Positions 17,310-26,865 of a DNA stretch of 64,000 nt are shown here, one piece after another. The stretch is taken from positions 372,001 to 436,000 of the forward strand of contig NZ_QFZZ01000002.1 in the NCBI RefSeq assembly GCF_005233515.1, read 5' to 3'. The DNA comes from Pseudomonas sp. CFBP13508 (lineage in GTDB: Bacteria; Pseudomonadota; Gammaproteobacteria; Pseudomonadales; Pseudomonadaceae). The notes under the pieces are model-generated. The model searched no databases. It worked only from the letters and a program-made list of their open reading frames with translations, and was not told the origin of the DNA. Made by a program: the position numbers and the translations under genes. Within the stretch, counting starts at the first letter, position 1. Each line of letters opens with the position of its first letter.

Positions 17310-18030
17310 TGCCGGCAACCACATTGGCTGCCAACTGATAACCGCTGCCACGCACGGTGCGGATCAACCGTGGTGGTTTTTCGGTGTCGCGCAGGCGTTG
17401 GCGCAAACGGCTGACGGCCATGTCGACGATGCGATCGAGCGGCATCAGATCGCGGCCACGGGTGGCGTTGCCGATGGTGTCGCGGTCGAGGATTTGCTGC
17501 GGATGATCGAGGAACAGTTTCAGCAGGGCGAAATCGGCGCCGGAAAGGATCACTTCCTCGCCGTCAGTGTGGAACAGCCGATGGCTGACCGTGTCCAGGC
17601 GCCAGTCGTCGAAGACCAGCACTTCGCTGCCGCTGCGTTCGTGGGCGAACTGTGCGCGGCGCAGCAGGGCCTTGATCCGCGCTTGCAGTTCGCGCGGGCT
17701 GAACGGTTTGCCGAGGTAGTCATCAGCGCCAAGTTCGAGACCGATCACCCGGTCGGCTTCGTCGGAACTGGCGGTCAGCATGATGATCGGCACCTGCGCC
17801 TGACGCGGATGCTGGCGCACCCAGCGGCACAGGCTGAAACCGTCTTCGTCGGGCAGCATCACATCGAGGATCACCAGATCGCTCGGCGCCTCGTTGAGCG
17901 CCTGACGAAAACCGGCACCATCGGCGGTGGCCCGCACCTGAAACCCGGCGCGGGTCAGGTAGGTTTCCAGCAACTCGCGTATTTCCTGGTCGTCATCGAC
18001 CAACAATATCGACTTGTTGACTGAGCTCAC
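17299..18030 (-). CDS. gltR: Response regulator GltR
   Basis: OmpR/PhoB-type regulator of 243 residues. The receiver domain (about 8-120) has the acidic pair VDDDQE, phospho-acceptor Asp about 56 in VILDVMLPDEDGF, and the conserved Lys in GADDYLGKPFSPREL. The C-terminal winged helix (about 145-235) has RDLMPLDRIVDMAVSRLRQR. It starts at GTG (18030) after AAGGA. It should control gts/oprB expression with GtrS. AACAACAAGG lies in the leader, and the same leader shares an 11-base word with the HexR site upstream of edd. Confidence 0.93.
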   Translation of the reverse strand: MSSVNKSILLVDDDQEIRELLETYLTRAGFQVRATADGAGFRQALNEAPSDLVILDVMLPDEDGFSLCRWVRQHPRQAQVPIIMLTASSDEADRVIGLELGADDYLGKPFSPRELQARIKALLRRAQFAHERSGSEVLVFDDWRLDTVSHRLFHTDGEEVILSGADFALLKLFLDHPQQILDRDTIGNATRGRDLMPLDRIVDMAVSRLRQRLRDTEKPPRLIRTVRGSGYQLAANVVAGNAH

Positions 18031-18043
18031 TTCGAAGGCATCC

Positions 18044-18051
18044 TTGTTGTT
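18044..18051 (-). promoter_or_regulatory. Crc/Hfq-type CA motif before gltR
   Basis: The coding strand reads AACAACAA directly followed by the GGA of the ribosome site of gltR. Confidence 0.5.
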
Positions 18052-18120
18052 GGAGTTGGGGCGGATTATGCCTTAAGCGCTGATTTTACAAACACCACAA
18101 AACCACTGTGGAAAACAAAC

Positions 18121-18216
18121 CTGTGGTGAGGGGATTATGCCTGCTGGGTTGCGCAGCAGCCCTGGGCTTTTTGGGGCTGCTTCGCAGCCCAGCGGGGATA
18201 AATCCCCTCGCCACAG
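18121..18216. repeat. Family-C inverted repeat
   Basis: CTGTGGTGAGGGGATTATGC on the left and GGATAAATCCCCTCGCCACAG on the right, shorter and more diverged than the copy at 8121-8254. It lies between glk and gltR. Confidence 0.8.
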
Positions 18217-18247
18217 ATAAATCCTCTCACCAAGAGGTGACTGCAGT

Positions 18248-19207
18248 TCAGGGTCGAATTGCTTGATCCAGCGCCACACCGGCGCCCACCAGGCCGGAAT
18301 ACGGCGCGGTCACCAGCCAGACCGGGATGCCTTTGAAGTAATCGCTCATGCAGCCTTTGTCGGCGAAGCAGCGGGCGAAGCCGCTGGCGAGGAAGAAATC
18401 GGCGAAGCGTGGAATCACCCCGCCAACGATAAACACGCCGCCGCGCGCGCCGGTGGTGAGCACGTTGTTGCCGGCAACGCGGCCGAGCCAGCAGCAGAAT
18501 TGCTCGAGCACTTCCAAAGCAATCGGATCACCGGCGAGGCCGGCGGCGGTAATCGCTTCCGGCGTCTCAAGCTTCGGCTCATGGCCATCCACCGCGCAGA
18601 TCGCCCGGTACAGCCGCGGCAGGCCGCCGCCGCTCAACGCGGTTTCCGCGCTGACATGGCCGATCTCGTTGTAGATGTGCTGCCACAATTGCGTTTCCCG
18701 CGGGCTGCTCAGCGGCAGGTCGACGTGGCCGCCCTCGCCCGGCAACGCGGCAAAGCGTCCTTCGCCGAGATCGAGCAAGGTGCCGACACCCAGGCCAGTG
18801 CCCGGGCCGATCACCACCGCCGGGCGCAACGGCTCCGGCGTGCCTTCGCAAACCACGCGGAATTCGCCGGGCTGCAAGCGGGTCATGCCCAGCGCCATCG
18901 CCGAGAAGTCGTTGGTCAGCAACAACTGCTCGACCTGCAAGGTCTTGCAGAACGCGCTGCGACTCAGCCGCCAGTGATTGTTGGTGAACTTGAATTCATC
19001 GCCACTCACCGGACCCGCCACCGACAGGCATACCGAGCCGATCGAGCCCGGCGCCAGACCGAGCCCGCTCAGGTACAGAGCGATTGCCTCTTCCGGGCTG
19101 GCAAAGTCGGCCGTGGCCAGCACCTGAACCGATTGCAGTTGCTGGTTTTGCCACAACGCGAACCGCGCGTTGGTGCCTCCGATGTCACCGACCAAAGCCA
19201 GTTTCAA
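18248..19207 (-). CDS. glk: Glucokinase
   Basis: Cytosolic ATP-dependent kinase forming glucose-6-phosphate. The 319 residues show the ATP-binding start [15 protein letters not shown] (about 4-18), the sugar-binding segment [11 protein letters not shown] (about 98-108), [13 protein letters not shown] and [10 protein letters not shown] (about 130-165), and [13 protein letters not shown] near the C-terminus. This is the E. coli Glk type rather than an ROK kinase. The start ATG overlaps the edd stop by four bases, so edd-glk is one operon. Confidence 0.96.
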   Translation of the reverse strand: MKLALVGDIGGTNARFALWQNQQLQSVQVLATADFASPEEAIALYLSGLGLAPGSIGSVCLSVAGPVSGDEFKFTNNHWRLSRSAFCKTLQVEQLLLTNDFSAMALGMTRLQPGEFRVVCEGTPEPLRPAVVIGPGTGLGVGTLLDLGEGRFAALPGEGGHVDLPLSSPRETQLWQHIYNEIGHVSAETALSGGGLPRLYRAICAVDGHEPKLETPEAITAAGLAGDPIALEVLEQFCCWLGRVAGNNVLTTGARGGVFIVGGVIPRFADFFLASGFARCFADKGCMSDYFKGIPVWLVTAPYSGLVGAGVALDQAIRP

Positions 19208-21030
19208 TTAAGCGTCTCCAGGGCAGAAGTGAAGGCGCTGGCGCCCTGCTCCGCCGAGCTGAAGGCCATGCGCATGAAGCCAAACAGCTCGCGGCCGCTG
19301 CCAATGTTGTTGCCCAACAGGCCTTTGGCAGGTTCGCGCGCTGCAAATTCGGCGGCGTCGACCTTCAGTTCCAAGGTGCCTTTGACGCCATCGACGCGGA
19401 TGATATCGCCCTCTTGCACGCGCGCCAAAGCACCACCGACATAAGCTTCCGGGCTGACGTGAATCGCTGCGGGGATTTTCCCCGACGCGCCGGACATGCG
19501 CCCGTCAGTCACCAATGCCACTTTGAAGCCGCGATCCTGCAGTACGCCGAGGAACGGCGTCATCTTGTGCAGCTCCGGCATGCCGTTGGAGCGCGGGCCC
19601 TGGAAGCGCATCACGGCGACAAAATCCTTCTCCAGCAGACCGGCCTTGAATGCGTCCGCCAGGTCCTGCTGATCCTGGAACACCATCGCCGGTGCTTCGA
19701 CGATCTGGTTTTCCAGCGCAACCGCAGAAACCTTCATCACCCCGCGACCGAGATTGCCCTCCATTACGCGCAGACCACCCTCCGCCGAGAACGCACGCGC
19801 CACTGGACGCAGGATGTTTTCGTCGAGGCTGTTGGTCGGGCCTTCGCGCCAGACCAGCTCACCGTTATCGAGGAACGGCTCCTTGGTGTACTGGCTCAGG
19901 CCATGGCCGAGCACAGTGTTGACGTCTTCATGCAGCAGGCCGGCGCCGAGCAGTTCGCGGATCAGAAACGACATGCCGCCCGCTGCCTGGAAGTGGTTGA
20001 TGTCGGCTTTGCCGTTCGGGTAGACGTGGCTCAGGGTCGGCACGACTTCGGAGAGGTCGGCCATGTCCTGCCAGGTCAGTTGAATGCCAGCGGCCATGGC
20101 GATGGCCGGCATGTGCAGGGTGTGGTTGGTCGAGCCGCCGGTGGCGTGCAGGGCAACGATGGAGTTGACCAGCGCCTTCTCGTCGACGATTTCGCCGATC
20201 GGCATGAAGTTGCCGTTCTGCTTGGTCAGGCGTGTGACCTGATGCGCGGCTTCGCGGGTCAGGGCGTCGCGCAGCGGCGTGTTCGGGTTGACGAAAGAGG
20301 CGCCCGGCAAGTGCAGGCCCATGACTTCCATCAGCAACTGGTTGGTGTTGGCGGTGCCGTAGAACGTGCAGGTGCCCGGGCTGTGGTAGGACTTCATCTC
20401 CGATTCCAGCAGCTCTTCGCGGGTCGCCTTGCCTTCGGCGTACTTCTGGCGGACGTCGGCTTTTTCCTTGTTGGAAATCCCCGAAACCATCGGCCCGCCC
20501 GGTACGAAGATCGTTGGCAGATGACCGAAACGCAGCGAACCCATCATCAGGCCCGGGACGATCTTGTCGCAGATGCCGAGCATCAGCGCGCCGTCGAACA
20601 TGTTGTGCGACAGCGCCACGGCGGTCGACATCGCGATCACTTCGCGGCTCGGCAGGCTCAGTTCCATGCCCGGCTCGCCCTGGGTCACGCCATCGCACAT
20701 GGCCGGAGTGCCGCCGGCGAACTGGCCGACCGAGCCGATCTCGCGCAGGGCATTCTTGATTTGTTGGGGGAAAACTTCGTACGGCTGGTGCGCCGAAAGC
20801 ATGTCGTTATACGAAGACACAATGGCGATGTTCGCCGAGTTCATCATCCGCAGGCTGTGCTTGTCTTCAGTGCCGCACCCGGCCACGCCGTGGGCGAAGT
20901 TGGCGCATTGCAGCTTGCCGCGCATCGGGCCGTCGGTGGCCGCGCCGCGAATCAATGCAAGGTAAGCCTGACGCGTGGCGCGGCTGCGGGCGATAAGCCG
21001 TTCGGTGACCTCAAGAACGCGGGGATGCAT
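19204..21030 (-). CDS. edd: 6-phosphogluconate dehydratase
   Basis: Fe-S dehydratase of the IlvD/Edd family that turns 6-phosphogluconate into KDPG. At 608 residues it has standard length. It shows [20 protein letters not shown] (about 105-124), [11 protein letters not shown] (about 152-162) and [13 protein letters not shown] (about 218-230), which supply cluster cysteines, and [15 protein letters not shown] near residue 510. First gene of edd-glk, divergent from gap. A HexR-type site lies at 21090-21107. Confidence 0.96.
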   Translation of the reverse strand: MHPRVLEVTERLIARSRATRQAYLALIRGAATDGPMRGKLQCANFAHGVAGCGTEDKHSLRMMNSANIAIVSSYNDMLSAHQPYEVFPQQIKNALREIGSVGQFAGGTPAMCDGVTQGEPGMELSLPSREVIAMSTAVALSHNMFDGALMLGICDKIVPGLMMGSLRFGHLPTIFVPGGPMVSGISNKEKADVRQKYAEGKATREELLESEMKSYHSPGTCTFYGTANTNQLLMEVMGLHLPGASFVNPNTPLRDALTREAAHQVTRLTKQNGNFMPIGEIVDEKALVNSIVALHATGGSTNHTLHMPAIAMAAGIQLTWQDMADLSEVVPTLSHVYPNGKADINHFQAAGGMSFLIRELLGAGLLHEDVNTVLGHGLSQYTKEPFLDNGELVWREGPTNSLDENILRPVARAFSAEGGLRVMEGNLGRGVMKVSAVALENQIVEAPAMVFQDQQDLADAFKAGLLEKDFVAVMRFQGPRSNGMPELHKMTPFLGVLQDRGFKVALVTDGRMSGASGKIPAAIHVSPEAYVGGALARVQEGDIIRVDGVKGTLELKVDAAEFAAREPAKGLLGNNIGSGRELFGFMRMAFSSAEQGASAFTSALETLN

Positions 21031-21089
21031 GTGTAGAACTCCAGGCTAACGGATGTGGCGACCTGATTGTCTATGCTGATCAAACGCCG

Positions 21090-21107
21090 TTGTTGTTGGA
21101 ATGACAG
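21090..21107. promoter_or_regulatory. Putative HexR operator upstream of edd
   Basis: The site reads TTGTTGTTGGAATGACAG. It matches the reverse complement of the gap-side site (TTGTTGTTGGAATTACAA) at 16 of 18 bases. On the edd strand it also contains AACAACAA. Confidence 0.7.
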
Positions 21108-21212
21108 ACGGCTTTTTTGACCATTCGGACCAGTTGATTCAGGTCACTCGTTGTAGATAAAACAAAATATTGCCACTAAAAAGGCTTGTTTTCTATTTTT
21201 ATGCGAATAATC

Positions 21213-21230
21213 TTGTAATTCCAACAACAA
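21213..21230. promoter_or_regulatory. Putative HexR operator overlapping a CA motif before gap
   Basis: The site reads TTGTAATTCCAACAACAA and holds TTGT-N7-ACAA (21213-21227), the pattern reported for HexR in P. putida. Its last eight bases, AACAACAA (21223-21230), also fit the Crc/Hfq motif 21-28 nt before the gap ATG. Confidence 0.75.
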
Positions 21231-21250
21231 AACGACGGCGGCGCTGTTCC

Positions 21251-22252
21251 ATGACTCTTCGAATTGCAATCAATGGTTTCGGCCGCATCGGCCGTAATGT
21301 CCTGCGCGCACTGTATACCCAAGGCTATCGTCAAGACCTGCAGATCGTCGCGATCAACGATCTGGGTGACAGCTCGATCAATGCCCATCTGCTCAAATAC
21401 GACACCGTCCACGGCACCTTCGACGCCGAAGTGGCGCACGATAACGAAAGCCTGACGGTCAATGGCGACCGCATTGCGGTCAGCGCCATTCGCAACCCGG
21501 CCGACCTGCCGTGGGCCGCAGAAAAAATCGACGTAGTGTTCGAATGCACCGGTCTGTTCACCGACCGTGCCAAAGCCGCCGCGCATATCAGCGCCGGCGC
21601 CCGCAAGGTGATCATTTCTGCCCCGGCCAAAGGCGCCGACGCCACCGTCGTCTACGGCGTCAACCACGACATTCTGCGTCAGTCGCACCAGATCATTTCC
21701 AACGCTTCGTGCACCACCAACTGCCTCGCACCAGTGGCGCAGGTGCTGCATCGCGAGTTGGGCATCGAAAGCGGCCTGATGACCACCATCCACGCCTACA
21801 CCAATGACCAGAACCTCACCGACGTCTATCACAGCGACCCGTACCGTGCCCGGTCGGCCACGCAGAACATGATCCCGAGCAAGACTGGCGCAGCCGAAGC
21901 GGTAGGCCTGGTGTTGCCGGAACTGGCCGGCAAACTGACCGGCATGGCCGTGCGTGTGCCGGTGATCAACGTGTCGCTGGTCGACCTCACCGTGCAACTG
22001 AAGAAAGAAGCCAGTGCCGACGAAGTCAACGCCCTGCTGAAAGCGGCGAGCCAGCATTCGAAGATTCTCGGCTACAACACCTTGCCGCTGGTTTCCAGCG
22101 ACTTCAACCACAACCCGCTGTCTTCGATTTTCGACGCCAACCACACCAAAGTCAGCGGCAAGTTGCTCAAGGTGCTGGCCTGGTACGACAACGAATGGGG
22201 CTTCTCCAACCGCATGCTGGATAACTGCCTGGCGTTGTGTAACGCGGAATAA
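21251..22252 (+). CDS. gap: Glyceraldehyde-3-phosphate dehydrogenase, type I
   Basis: Cytosolic NAD-dependent dehydrogenase acting on the glyceraldehyde-3-phosphate released by Eda. The 333 residues show the NAD motif [15 protein letters not shown] (about 6-20), the active-site [14 protein letters not shown] with catalytic Cys (about 149-162), and [13 protein letters not shown] near the end. The ATG at 21251 is chosen; the open frame extends back to 21170 but only with poor sequence. Divergent from edd and in the HexR regulon of relatives. Confidence 0.96.
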   Translation: MTLRIAINGFGRIGRNVLRALYTQGYRQDLQIVAINDLGDSSINAHLLKYDTVHGTFDAEVAHDNESLTVNGDRIAVSAIRNPADLPWAAEKIDVVFECTGLFTDRAKAAAHISAGARKVIISAPAKGADATVVYGVNHDILRQSHQIISNASCTTNCLAPVAQVLHRELGIESGLMTTIHAYTNDQNLTDVYHSDPYRARSATQNMIPSKTGAAEAVGLVLPELAGKLTGMAVRVPVINVSLVDLTVQLKKEASADEVNALLKAASQHSKILGYNTLPLVSSDFNHNPLSSIFDANHTKVSGKLLKVLAWYDNEWGFSNRMLDNCLALCNAE

Positions 22253-22273
22253 TCCCGGCCGGTCCCCAATCCC

Positions 22274-22364
22274 TGTGGGAGCGAGCCTGCTCGCGAAAGC
22301 TATATCTGTCAGTCAATATGGAGCTGACTGACACGATGCCTTCGCGAGCAGGCTCGCTCCCACA
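22274..22364. repeat. Family-A REP pair
   Basis: Head unit TGTGGGAGCGAGCCTGCTCG and its inverted partner, with a self-complementary spacer (TGTCAGTCA/TGACTGACA). It separates gap from the haem-uptake cluster. Confidence 0.9.
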
Positions 22365-22410
22365 CGAGATCCGATTTCAATTCGAAATCAGCACTTGACC
22401 ATTCAGTTGG

Positions 22411-22427
22411 ATGATAAGCATTATCAT
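22411..22427. promoter_or_regulatory. Fur-box-like palindrome before the haem ECF sigma gene
   Basis: ATGATAA-GCA-TTATCAT is a perfect 7-3-7 inverted repeat resembling the Fur consensus GATAATGATAATCATTATC. It lies about 27 bp upstream of the GTG start, where Fur would block transcription when iron is ample. Confidence 0.75.
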
Positions 22428-22453
22428 TCGCTCAAAATGGATCAGGTCCTCCC

Positions 22454-22981
22454 GTGAGTCAATCGCGCTTCAACCACGTCTTCCTCGCCCAGCGTACTTC
22501 CCTGCTGCGCACGCTGGAACGGATGGTCAACAATCACAGCACCGCTGAAGACCTGTTGCAGGAGACCTACCTGCGCGTGACCCGGGCGTTGAGCGAGCGG
22601 GCCATCGATCACCTTGAACCCTTTGTGTTCCAGACCGCGCGCAATCTGGCGCTGGATCATTTGCGTGCGCGCAAGATTCATGCGCGGACCATGGTCGACG
22701 ATGTACCACAGGACGTGGTGCAGAGCATCGCCGCGCCGGCCAGCAGCGCTGAAGACGCCGCCCATGCCGAACAATTGCTGGAGCGTTTGAACGTGAGCCT
22801 CAGCCAACTCAGCCCACGCCAGCAGCAGATTTTCATCCTCAGCCGCCTGCATGGGCACAGCTATCAGGAAATCGCTGATGAACTTGATGTTTCGCTGAGC
22901 ACCGTGCAGAAGGAACTGAAACTGATCATGTCGATCTGCATCGGCGTTGCCGAACGACATAACGGCAGCGGCAAGTTTTGA
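22454..22981 (+). CDS. hxuI: ECF sigma factor (FecI type) of a haem-uptake system
   Basis: The 175-residue protein has sigma-70 region 2 (HSTAEDLLQETYLRVTRAL and PFVFQTARNLALDHLRAR, about 28-75) and region 4 with helix-turn-helix (QQQIFILSRLHGHSYQEIAD...STVQKELKL, about 120-165). It should direct RNA polymerase to the receptor gene once freed by the FecR-like partner. It starts at GTG after a weak ribosome site. The name follows the P. aeruginosa hxuIRA layout (ECF sigma, FecR, haem receptor) and is an inference from neighbours. Confidence 0.85.
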   Translation: MSQSRFNHVFLAQRTSLLRTLERMVNNHSTAEDLLQETYLRVTRALSERAIDHLEPFVFQTARNLALDHLRARKIHARTMVDDVPQDVVQSIAAPASSAEDAAHAEQLLERLNVSLSQLSPRQQQIFILSRLHGHSYQEIADELDVSLSTVQKELKLIMSICIGVAERHNGSGKF

Positions 22982-23040
22982 GCTGCACGCTACAAGTAAA
23001 AACAAAAAGCAGTATTGCATCCGGCTTGCAGCTTGCAGCT
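22981..23040. repeat. Family-D inverted repeat between sigma and anti-sigma genes
   Basis: The arms are agctgcacgctacaag (22981-22996) and cttgcagcttgcagct (23025-23040), complementary with about three mismatches. The motif matches the element between gtsA and gtsB. Confidence 0.7.
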
Positions 23041-23082
23041 TGAAGCTAGAAACTGCTTCGCCAGAAGCCCTGAGGAACCACC

Positions 23083-24048
23083 GTGACGGACACCCACCGC
23101 CCGCCTTCGCCCGATTCGGCGCGGGACGCTGCAGCTGCAATGGACCAGGCGCTGGACTGGCTCATCGTGCTCGGCAGCCCGGATGAGGAACAGACCCGGC
23201 AATTTCATGCCTGGCTGGCGGCTGATCCTTTGAACGCCGAGGCGTTCGCCAAGGCCCAGGCCATCTGGGATGGCCCGCAAGTCGCACTGTGCGCCGAAGC
23301 CCTGGCGGCAAAACCGGTAAAAATCACTTTTCTCAAACGCTTGCGCCCGCACTGGAAACCGCTGGCCACCGCTGCGGTGTTGATCCTCGGGCTGTTCAGT
23401 TTCAGTAATTTGCCGATGCGCATTCAAGCGGATCACCTCACCGTGGTCGGCGAGCGTCAGCGCTTGCAACTGGAGGACGGCTCGAAGGTCCTGCTCAATA
23501 CCAATTCGGCATTTTCCAGCACCATCAACGATCAACAACGTGTGGCCCGGCTGTTTCAGGGCGAGGCGTTTTTCGAGATTGCCAGCGGGCGCAGTCAGCC
23601 GCTGGAGATCGACGCAGGCCCGGTGCAGGCAAGCGTGCACGACACCGCATTTGCCGTGCGTTATCTCGACGGGGTCGCGCAGGTCAACGTGCAGCGTGGT
23701 GATGTCGATCTGCGCGCCACGCACAACGATGCCCGGGTGCGCCTGCGCGCCGGGGAAAGCATTCGCATCGGCCCCAATGGATTTGATCGCCCGGCCAAGC
23801 TCGACGCCAATGCCGACCTCGCGTGGGTTGAAGGCCGACTGGTGTTCGAGAACTGCCCGCTGAATCAGGTGCTGGCCGAGCTGCGCCGCTACTACCCGGG
23901 CTGGATCATCAACAACAACGAGCAACTGGCCGACGTCGCCGTCACCGGCAATTACCGTCTCGACCAGCCGCTCGACGTGGTCCGCTCCCTCGCCCACATC
24001 ACCTCGGCGCGCCTGCAGGAATTCCCTGCACTGGTGATCCTGAACTGA
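23083..24048 (+). CDS. hxuR: FecR-family anti-sigma / sigma regulator
   Basis: Inner-membrane signal relay of 321 residues. The N-terminal cytoplasmic domain (1-88, DUF4880-like with ALDWLIVLGSPDEEQTRQFH and WLAADPLNAEAFAKAQAIW) would bind the sigma factor. A membrane helix at about 93-109 (PLATAAVLILGLFSFSN) is followed by the periplasmic FecR domain (LEDGSKVLLNTNSAFS, LFQGEAFFEIA) and a C-terminal STN-like part that contacts the receptor. The GTG start follows GAGGAA at good spacing. Confidence 0.88.
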   Translation: MTDTHRPPSPDSARDAAAAMDQALDWLIVLGSPDEEQTRQFHAWLAADPLNAEAFAKAQAIWDGPQVALCAEALAAKPVKITFLKRLRPHWKPLATAAVLILGLFSFSNLPMRIQADHLTVVGERQRLQLEDGSKVLLNTNSAFSSTINDQQRVARLFQGEAFFEIASGRSQPLEIDAGPVQASVHDTAFAVRYLDGVAQVNVQRGDVDLRATHNDARVRLRAGESIRIGPNGFDRPAKLDANADLAWVEGRLVFENCPLNQVLAELRRYYPGWIINNNEQLADVAVTGNYRLDQPLDVVRSLAHITSARLQEFPALVILN

Positions 24049-24066
24049 ATGAGAATTATTTTTACT
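24048..24066. promoter_or_regulatory. Second Fur-box-like site, upstream of the receptor
   Basis: AATGAGAATTATTTTTACT starts within the stop codon of the anti-sigma gene. Its left half matches the AATGAGAAT half-site common in Pseudomonas Fur boxes; the right half is weaker. Confidence 0.5.
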
Positions 24067-24170
24067 CGATAGCTCGCGGTAGTACGTCTCGTTATAGCCA
24101 ATGCAATTGATTCGCATCTAACCATGCCGATCAGCACCTATAAAGATTCGTGCGACACGGAGCGCTATCG

Positions 24171-26756
24171 ATGTCCTCACGCCTTACCCGCCAGACTGCT
24201 TCCCCTTCCCGCGTACTGTCACTGCTGACTGCGGCCATCCTCATGGCTGGCACCGCACCGCTGCTGGCGGCCACCGAGCAACCGACACGCAACATGGGCG
24301 ATTACGCCTTCGCCATCGGCCAGCAACCGCTGGTTTCGGCACTGAATGCCTTTACCGCCGTGACCGGTTGGCAGGTCGGCTTGCCGGCAGAGCTGGGGCA
24401 GAACGTCTCGTCGCCGGGCGTGCGCGGTTCGCTACCGCCGGAGAAAGCCCTCGAGCGCCTGTTGGTGGGGACCAACCTGAGCTTTCGCAAGCTGAGCAAC
24501 AACAATGTCGTGCTGGAAAAACGCAACAGCAGCGGCACCCTCAATCTCGATCAGGTGACCATCAGCGCCACTCGCCAGGAACAGTCGGTCAACAGCGTGC
24601 CCTCGACGGTCAGCGTGCAGGATCGCCAAGCGCTTGACCGCAACAACGTCAATACCATCAAGGATCTGGTGCGCTACGAGCCAGGCGTTTCCGTTGGCGG
24701 TGCCGGTCAGCGCGGCGGCATCAGTGGCTACAACATTCGCGGTATCGACGGCGACCGCATCCTGACTCAAGTCGATGGCGTGGAAATCCCCAACGGCTTC
24801 TTCAACGGCCCGTATGCCAAGAGCCAGCGCAACTACGTCGACCCGGAAATCGTCAAGCGCGTGGAAATCCTGCGCGGCCCGGCCTCGGTGCTGTACGGCA
24901 GCAACGCCATCGGCGGCGCGGTCAGCTACTACACGCTGGACGCCGACGACATCATCAAACCGGGCAAGGACGTCGGCGCGCGCCTGAAAAGCGGTTACAG
25001 CTCCGCCGATGACAGCTGGCTGAAGTCCGCCACCGTCGCCGGGCGCAGCGGTGAGTTCGACGGTCTGCTGCATTACAGCCAGCGAGACGGACACGAAACC
25101 GAGTCCTTCGGCGGCAACAACGGCACCGGCCTTGCGCGCACTGCCGCCAACCCGGAAGACGTGCGCGCAACCAACGTCCTGGCCAAGCTCGGCTGGAACT
25201 ACAACGACGATTCGCGCCTGGGCCTGACCTACGAAAAGTACAAGGACGATCGCGACACCGACCAGAAAAGTGCCTACGGCGGCCCGTACGCCAATGGTGC
25301 GCCGACCATCCCGAGCAGCGTCCTGCCCGGCGGTATGTACCAATGGCGCACCGGTAACGACACCATCACTCGCGAGCGTTTCGGCATCGAACACTCGTTC
25401 GCCCTCGACAGCCTGCTGGTCGATAACGTTAAGTGGAGCCTCAACCACCAGATCGCCAAGACCGACCAGAGCACCGAAGAGTTCTACTACCCCATCACTC
25501 GTAAAGTGCTGCGTACCCGCGACACGATCTACGAAGAAAAACAGTGGGTGTTCGACGCGCAACTGGACAAGGCCTTTGCCATCGGTGACACCGATCACCT
25601 GCTGACTTACGGCACCACGATCAAACAGCAGAAAGTCACCGGTTCACGCAGCGGCGACGGCACATGCCTGGCGGTCGGCCGTGGCTGCACGGCGATTGGC
25701 GCGACCAGTGCGGCGGATGTACTGGCCAAGGCCTCTGATTTCCCCGATCCGACCATCAACACCTACAGCCTGTTCGCCCAGGATCAGATCAGCTGGAACG
25801 ACTGGACCTTCCTGCCGGGCCTGCGCTACGACTACACCCAGCTCAAGCCGCACATCACCCGGGAATTCCTCAACACCGTAAATGCCGATGGCAAAGGCAC
25901 GGTCAGCGACAAGAACAAGACCTGGCACAAAGTCTCGCCGAAATTCGGCCTGACCTATGCGCTGACGGACAACTACACCTGGTACGGCCAGTACGCCGAA
26001 GGCTTCCGCACGCCTACGGCAAAATCGCTGTACGGGCGTTTCGAGAACAGCGCCACCGGCTATACCGTTGCGCCAAATTCTGGCCTCGAGCCGGAGAAAA
26101 GCAAAGGCTTCGAAACCGGCCTGCGCGGGAATTTCGAGCAGGGTTCGTTCGACGTCGCGGTGTTCTATAACAAGTACCGCGATTTCATCAACGAGGACGC
26201 GGTCAAGCCGGGCGATGATCGGTTGACCTTCCAGAGCAACAACATCAAGCGCGCCACGATCAAGGGCGCGGAAGTCAAAGGTCGCTTGAATCTGGACGCG
26301 TTCGGCGCGCCGCAAGGCCTGTATACCCAAGGTTCGATCGCCTACGCCTACGGGCGCAACAGCGACAACGGCGAGCCGATCAACAGCGTCAACCCGCTCA
26401 CCGGCGTGTTCGGCCTCGGTTACGACCAGGACAACTATGGCGGTCTGCTGAGCTGGACCGTGGTGAAGAAAAAGGATCGCGTCGACGACAGCAACTTCAA
26501 GTCGCCGGACGGCGTCAGCAGCCAGTTCAAGACCCCGGGCTTCGGCATTCTCGATCTGGCCGGCTATTACAAAGTCAGCGACGACGTCACCGTCAGCGGC
26601 GGCGTCTACAACCTGACCGACAAGAAGTATTGGCTGTGGGATGACGTGCGCGGTTACGACAGCGTTGGCGAAGCCTCGGTGACGCAACCGGCCAACCTCG
26701 ATCGCCTGACCCAACCGGGACGCAACTTCGCGATCAACCTGATCTGGGACATCTGA
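24171..26756 (+). CDS. hxuA: TonB-dependent haem/haemoglobin receptor with signalling domain
   Basis: Outer-membrane receptor of 861 residues before processing. In order: signal peptide (1-34, ending APLLA), N-terminal STN signalling domain (about 46-118), TonB box DQVTISAT (127-134), plug (about 140-250 with YNIRGIDGDRILTQVDGVEI and RVEILRGPASVLYGSNAIGG), then the 22-strand barrel. YAEGFRTPTAKSLYGRF and NSGLEPEKSKGFE correspond to the FRAP/NPNL region of haem receptors. The C-terminus NLIWDI is barrel-like. The STN domain and sigma/anti-sigma neighbours indicate cell-surface signalling. The ATG at 24171 after GGAG is chosen over a GTG at 24150. Confidence 0.9.
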   Translation: MSSRLTRQTASPSRVLSLLTAAILMAGTAPLLAATEQPTRNMGDYAFAIGQQPLVSALNAFTAVTGWQVGLPAELGQNVSSPGVRGSLPPEKALERLLVGTNLSFRKLSNNNVVLEKRNSSGTLNLDQVTISATRQEQSVNSVPSTVSVQDRQALDRNNVNTIKDLVRYEPGVSVGGAGQRGGISGYNIRGIDGDRILTQVDGVEIPNGFFNGPYAKSQRNYVDPEIVKRVEILRGPASVLYGSNAIGGAVSYYTLDADDIIKPGKDVGARLKSGYSSADDSWLKSATVAGRSGEFDGLLHYSQRDGHETESFGGNNGTGLARTAANPEDVRATNVLAKLGWNYNDDSRLGLTYEKYKDDRDTDQKSAYGGPYANGAPTIPSSVLPGGMYQWRTGNDTITRERFGIEHSFALDSLLVDNVKWSLNHQIAKTDQSTEEFYYPITRKVLRTRDTIYEEKQWVFDAQLDKAFAIGDTDHLLTYGTTIKQQKVTGSRSGDGTCLAVGRGCTAIGATSAADVLAKASDFPDPTINTYSLFAQDQISWNDWTFLPGLRYDYTQLKPHITREFLNTVNADGKGTVSDKNKTWHKVSPKFGLTYALTDNYTWYGQYAEGFRTPTAKSLYGRFENSATGYTVAPNSGLEPEKSKGFETGLRGNFEQGSFDVAVFYNKYRDFINEDAVKPGDDRLTFQSNNIKRATIKGAEVKGRLNLDAFGAPQGLYTQGSIAYAYGRNSDNGEPINSVNPLTGVFGLGYDQDNYGGLLSWTVVKKKDRVDDSNFKSPDGVSSQFKTPGFGILDLAGYYKVSDDVTVSGGVYNLTDKKYWLWDDVRGYDSVGEASVTQPANLDRLTQPGRNFAINLIWDI

Positions 26757-26768
26757 TCCGCCCGGCCT

Positions 26769-26805
26769 CACTGCGCGTGTTCGCGCCGCGCAGTGGGTTT
26801 TTTTT
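26769..26805 (+). terminator. Terminator after the haem receptor gene
   Basis: CACTGCGCG (26769-26777) pairs perfectly with CGCGCAGTG (26787-26795) and is followed by GGTTTTTTTT. It separates the receptor from hemO, which may then have its own promoter. Confidence 0.9.
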
Positions 26806-26865
26806 ACTGTCCGGCGTCCGCCCGTACGTCTTGTTATCAAGCGCCTCATTTATCAAGGACACCCC

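Noticed and set aside
19084..21036. A 650-residue plus-strand open frame opposite edd
   Set aside because: Shadow of edd; composition typical of antisense frames in GC-rich Pseudomonas DNA.
22437..22457. A six-codon frame (MDQVLP) ending on the start codon of the ECF sigma gene
   Set aside because: Its stop overlaps the GTG in a way that could couple translation, but it has no ribosome site and such tiny frames are expected by chance.
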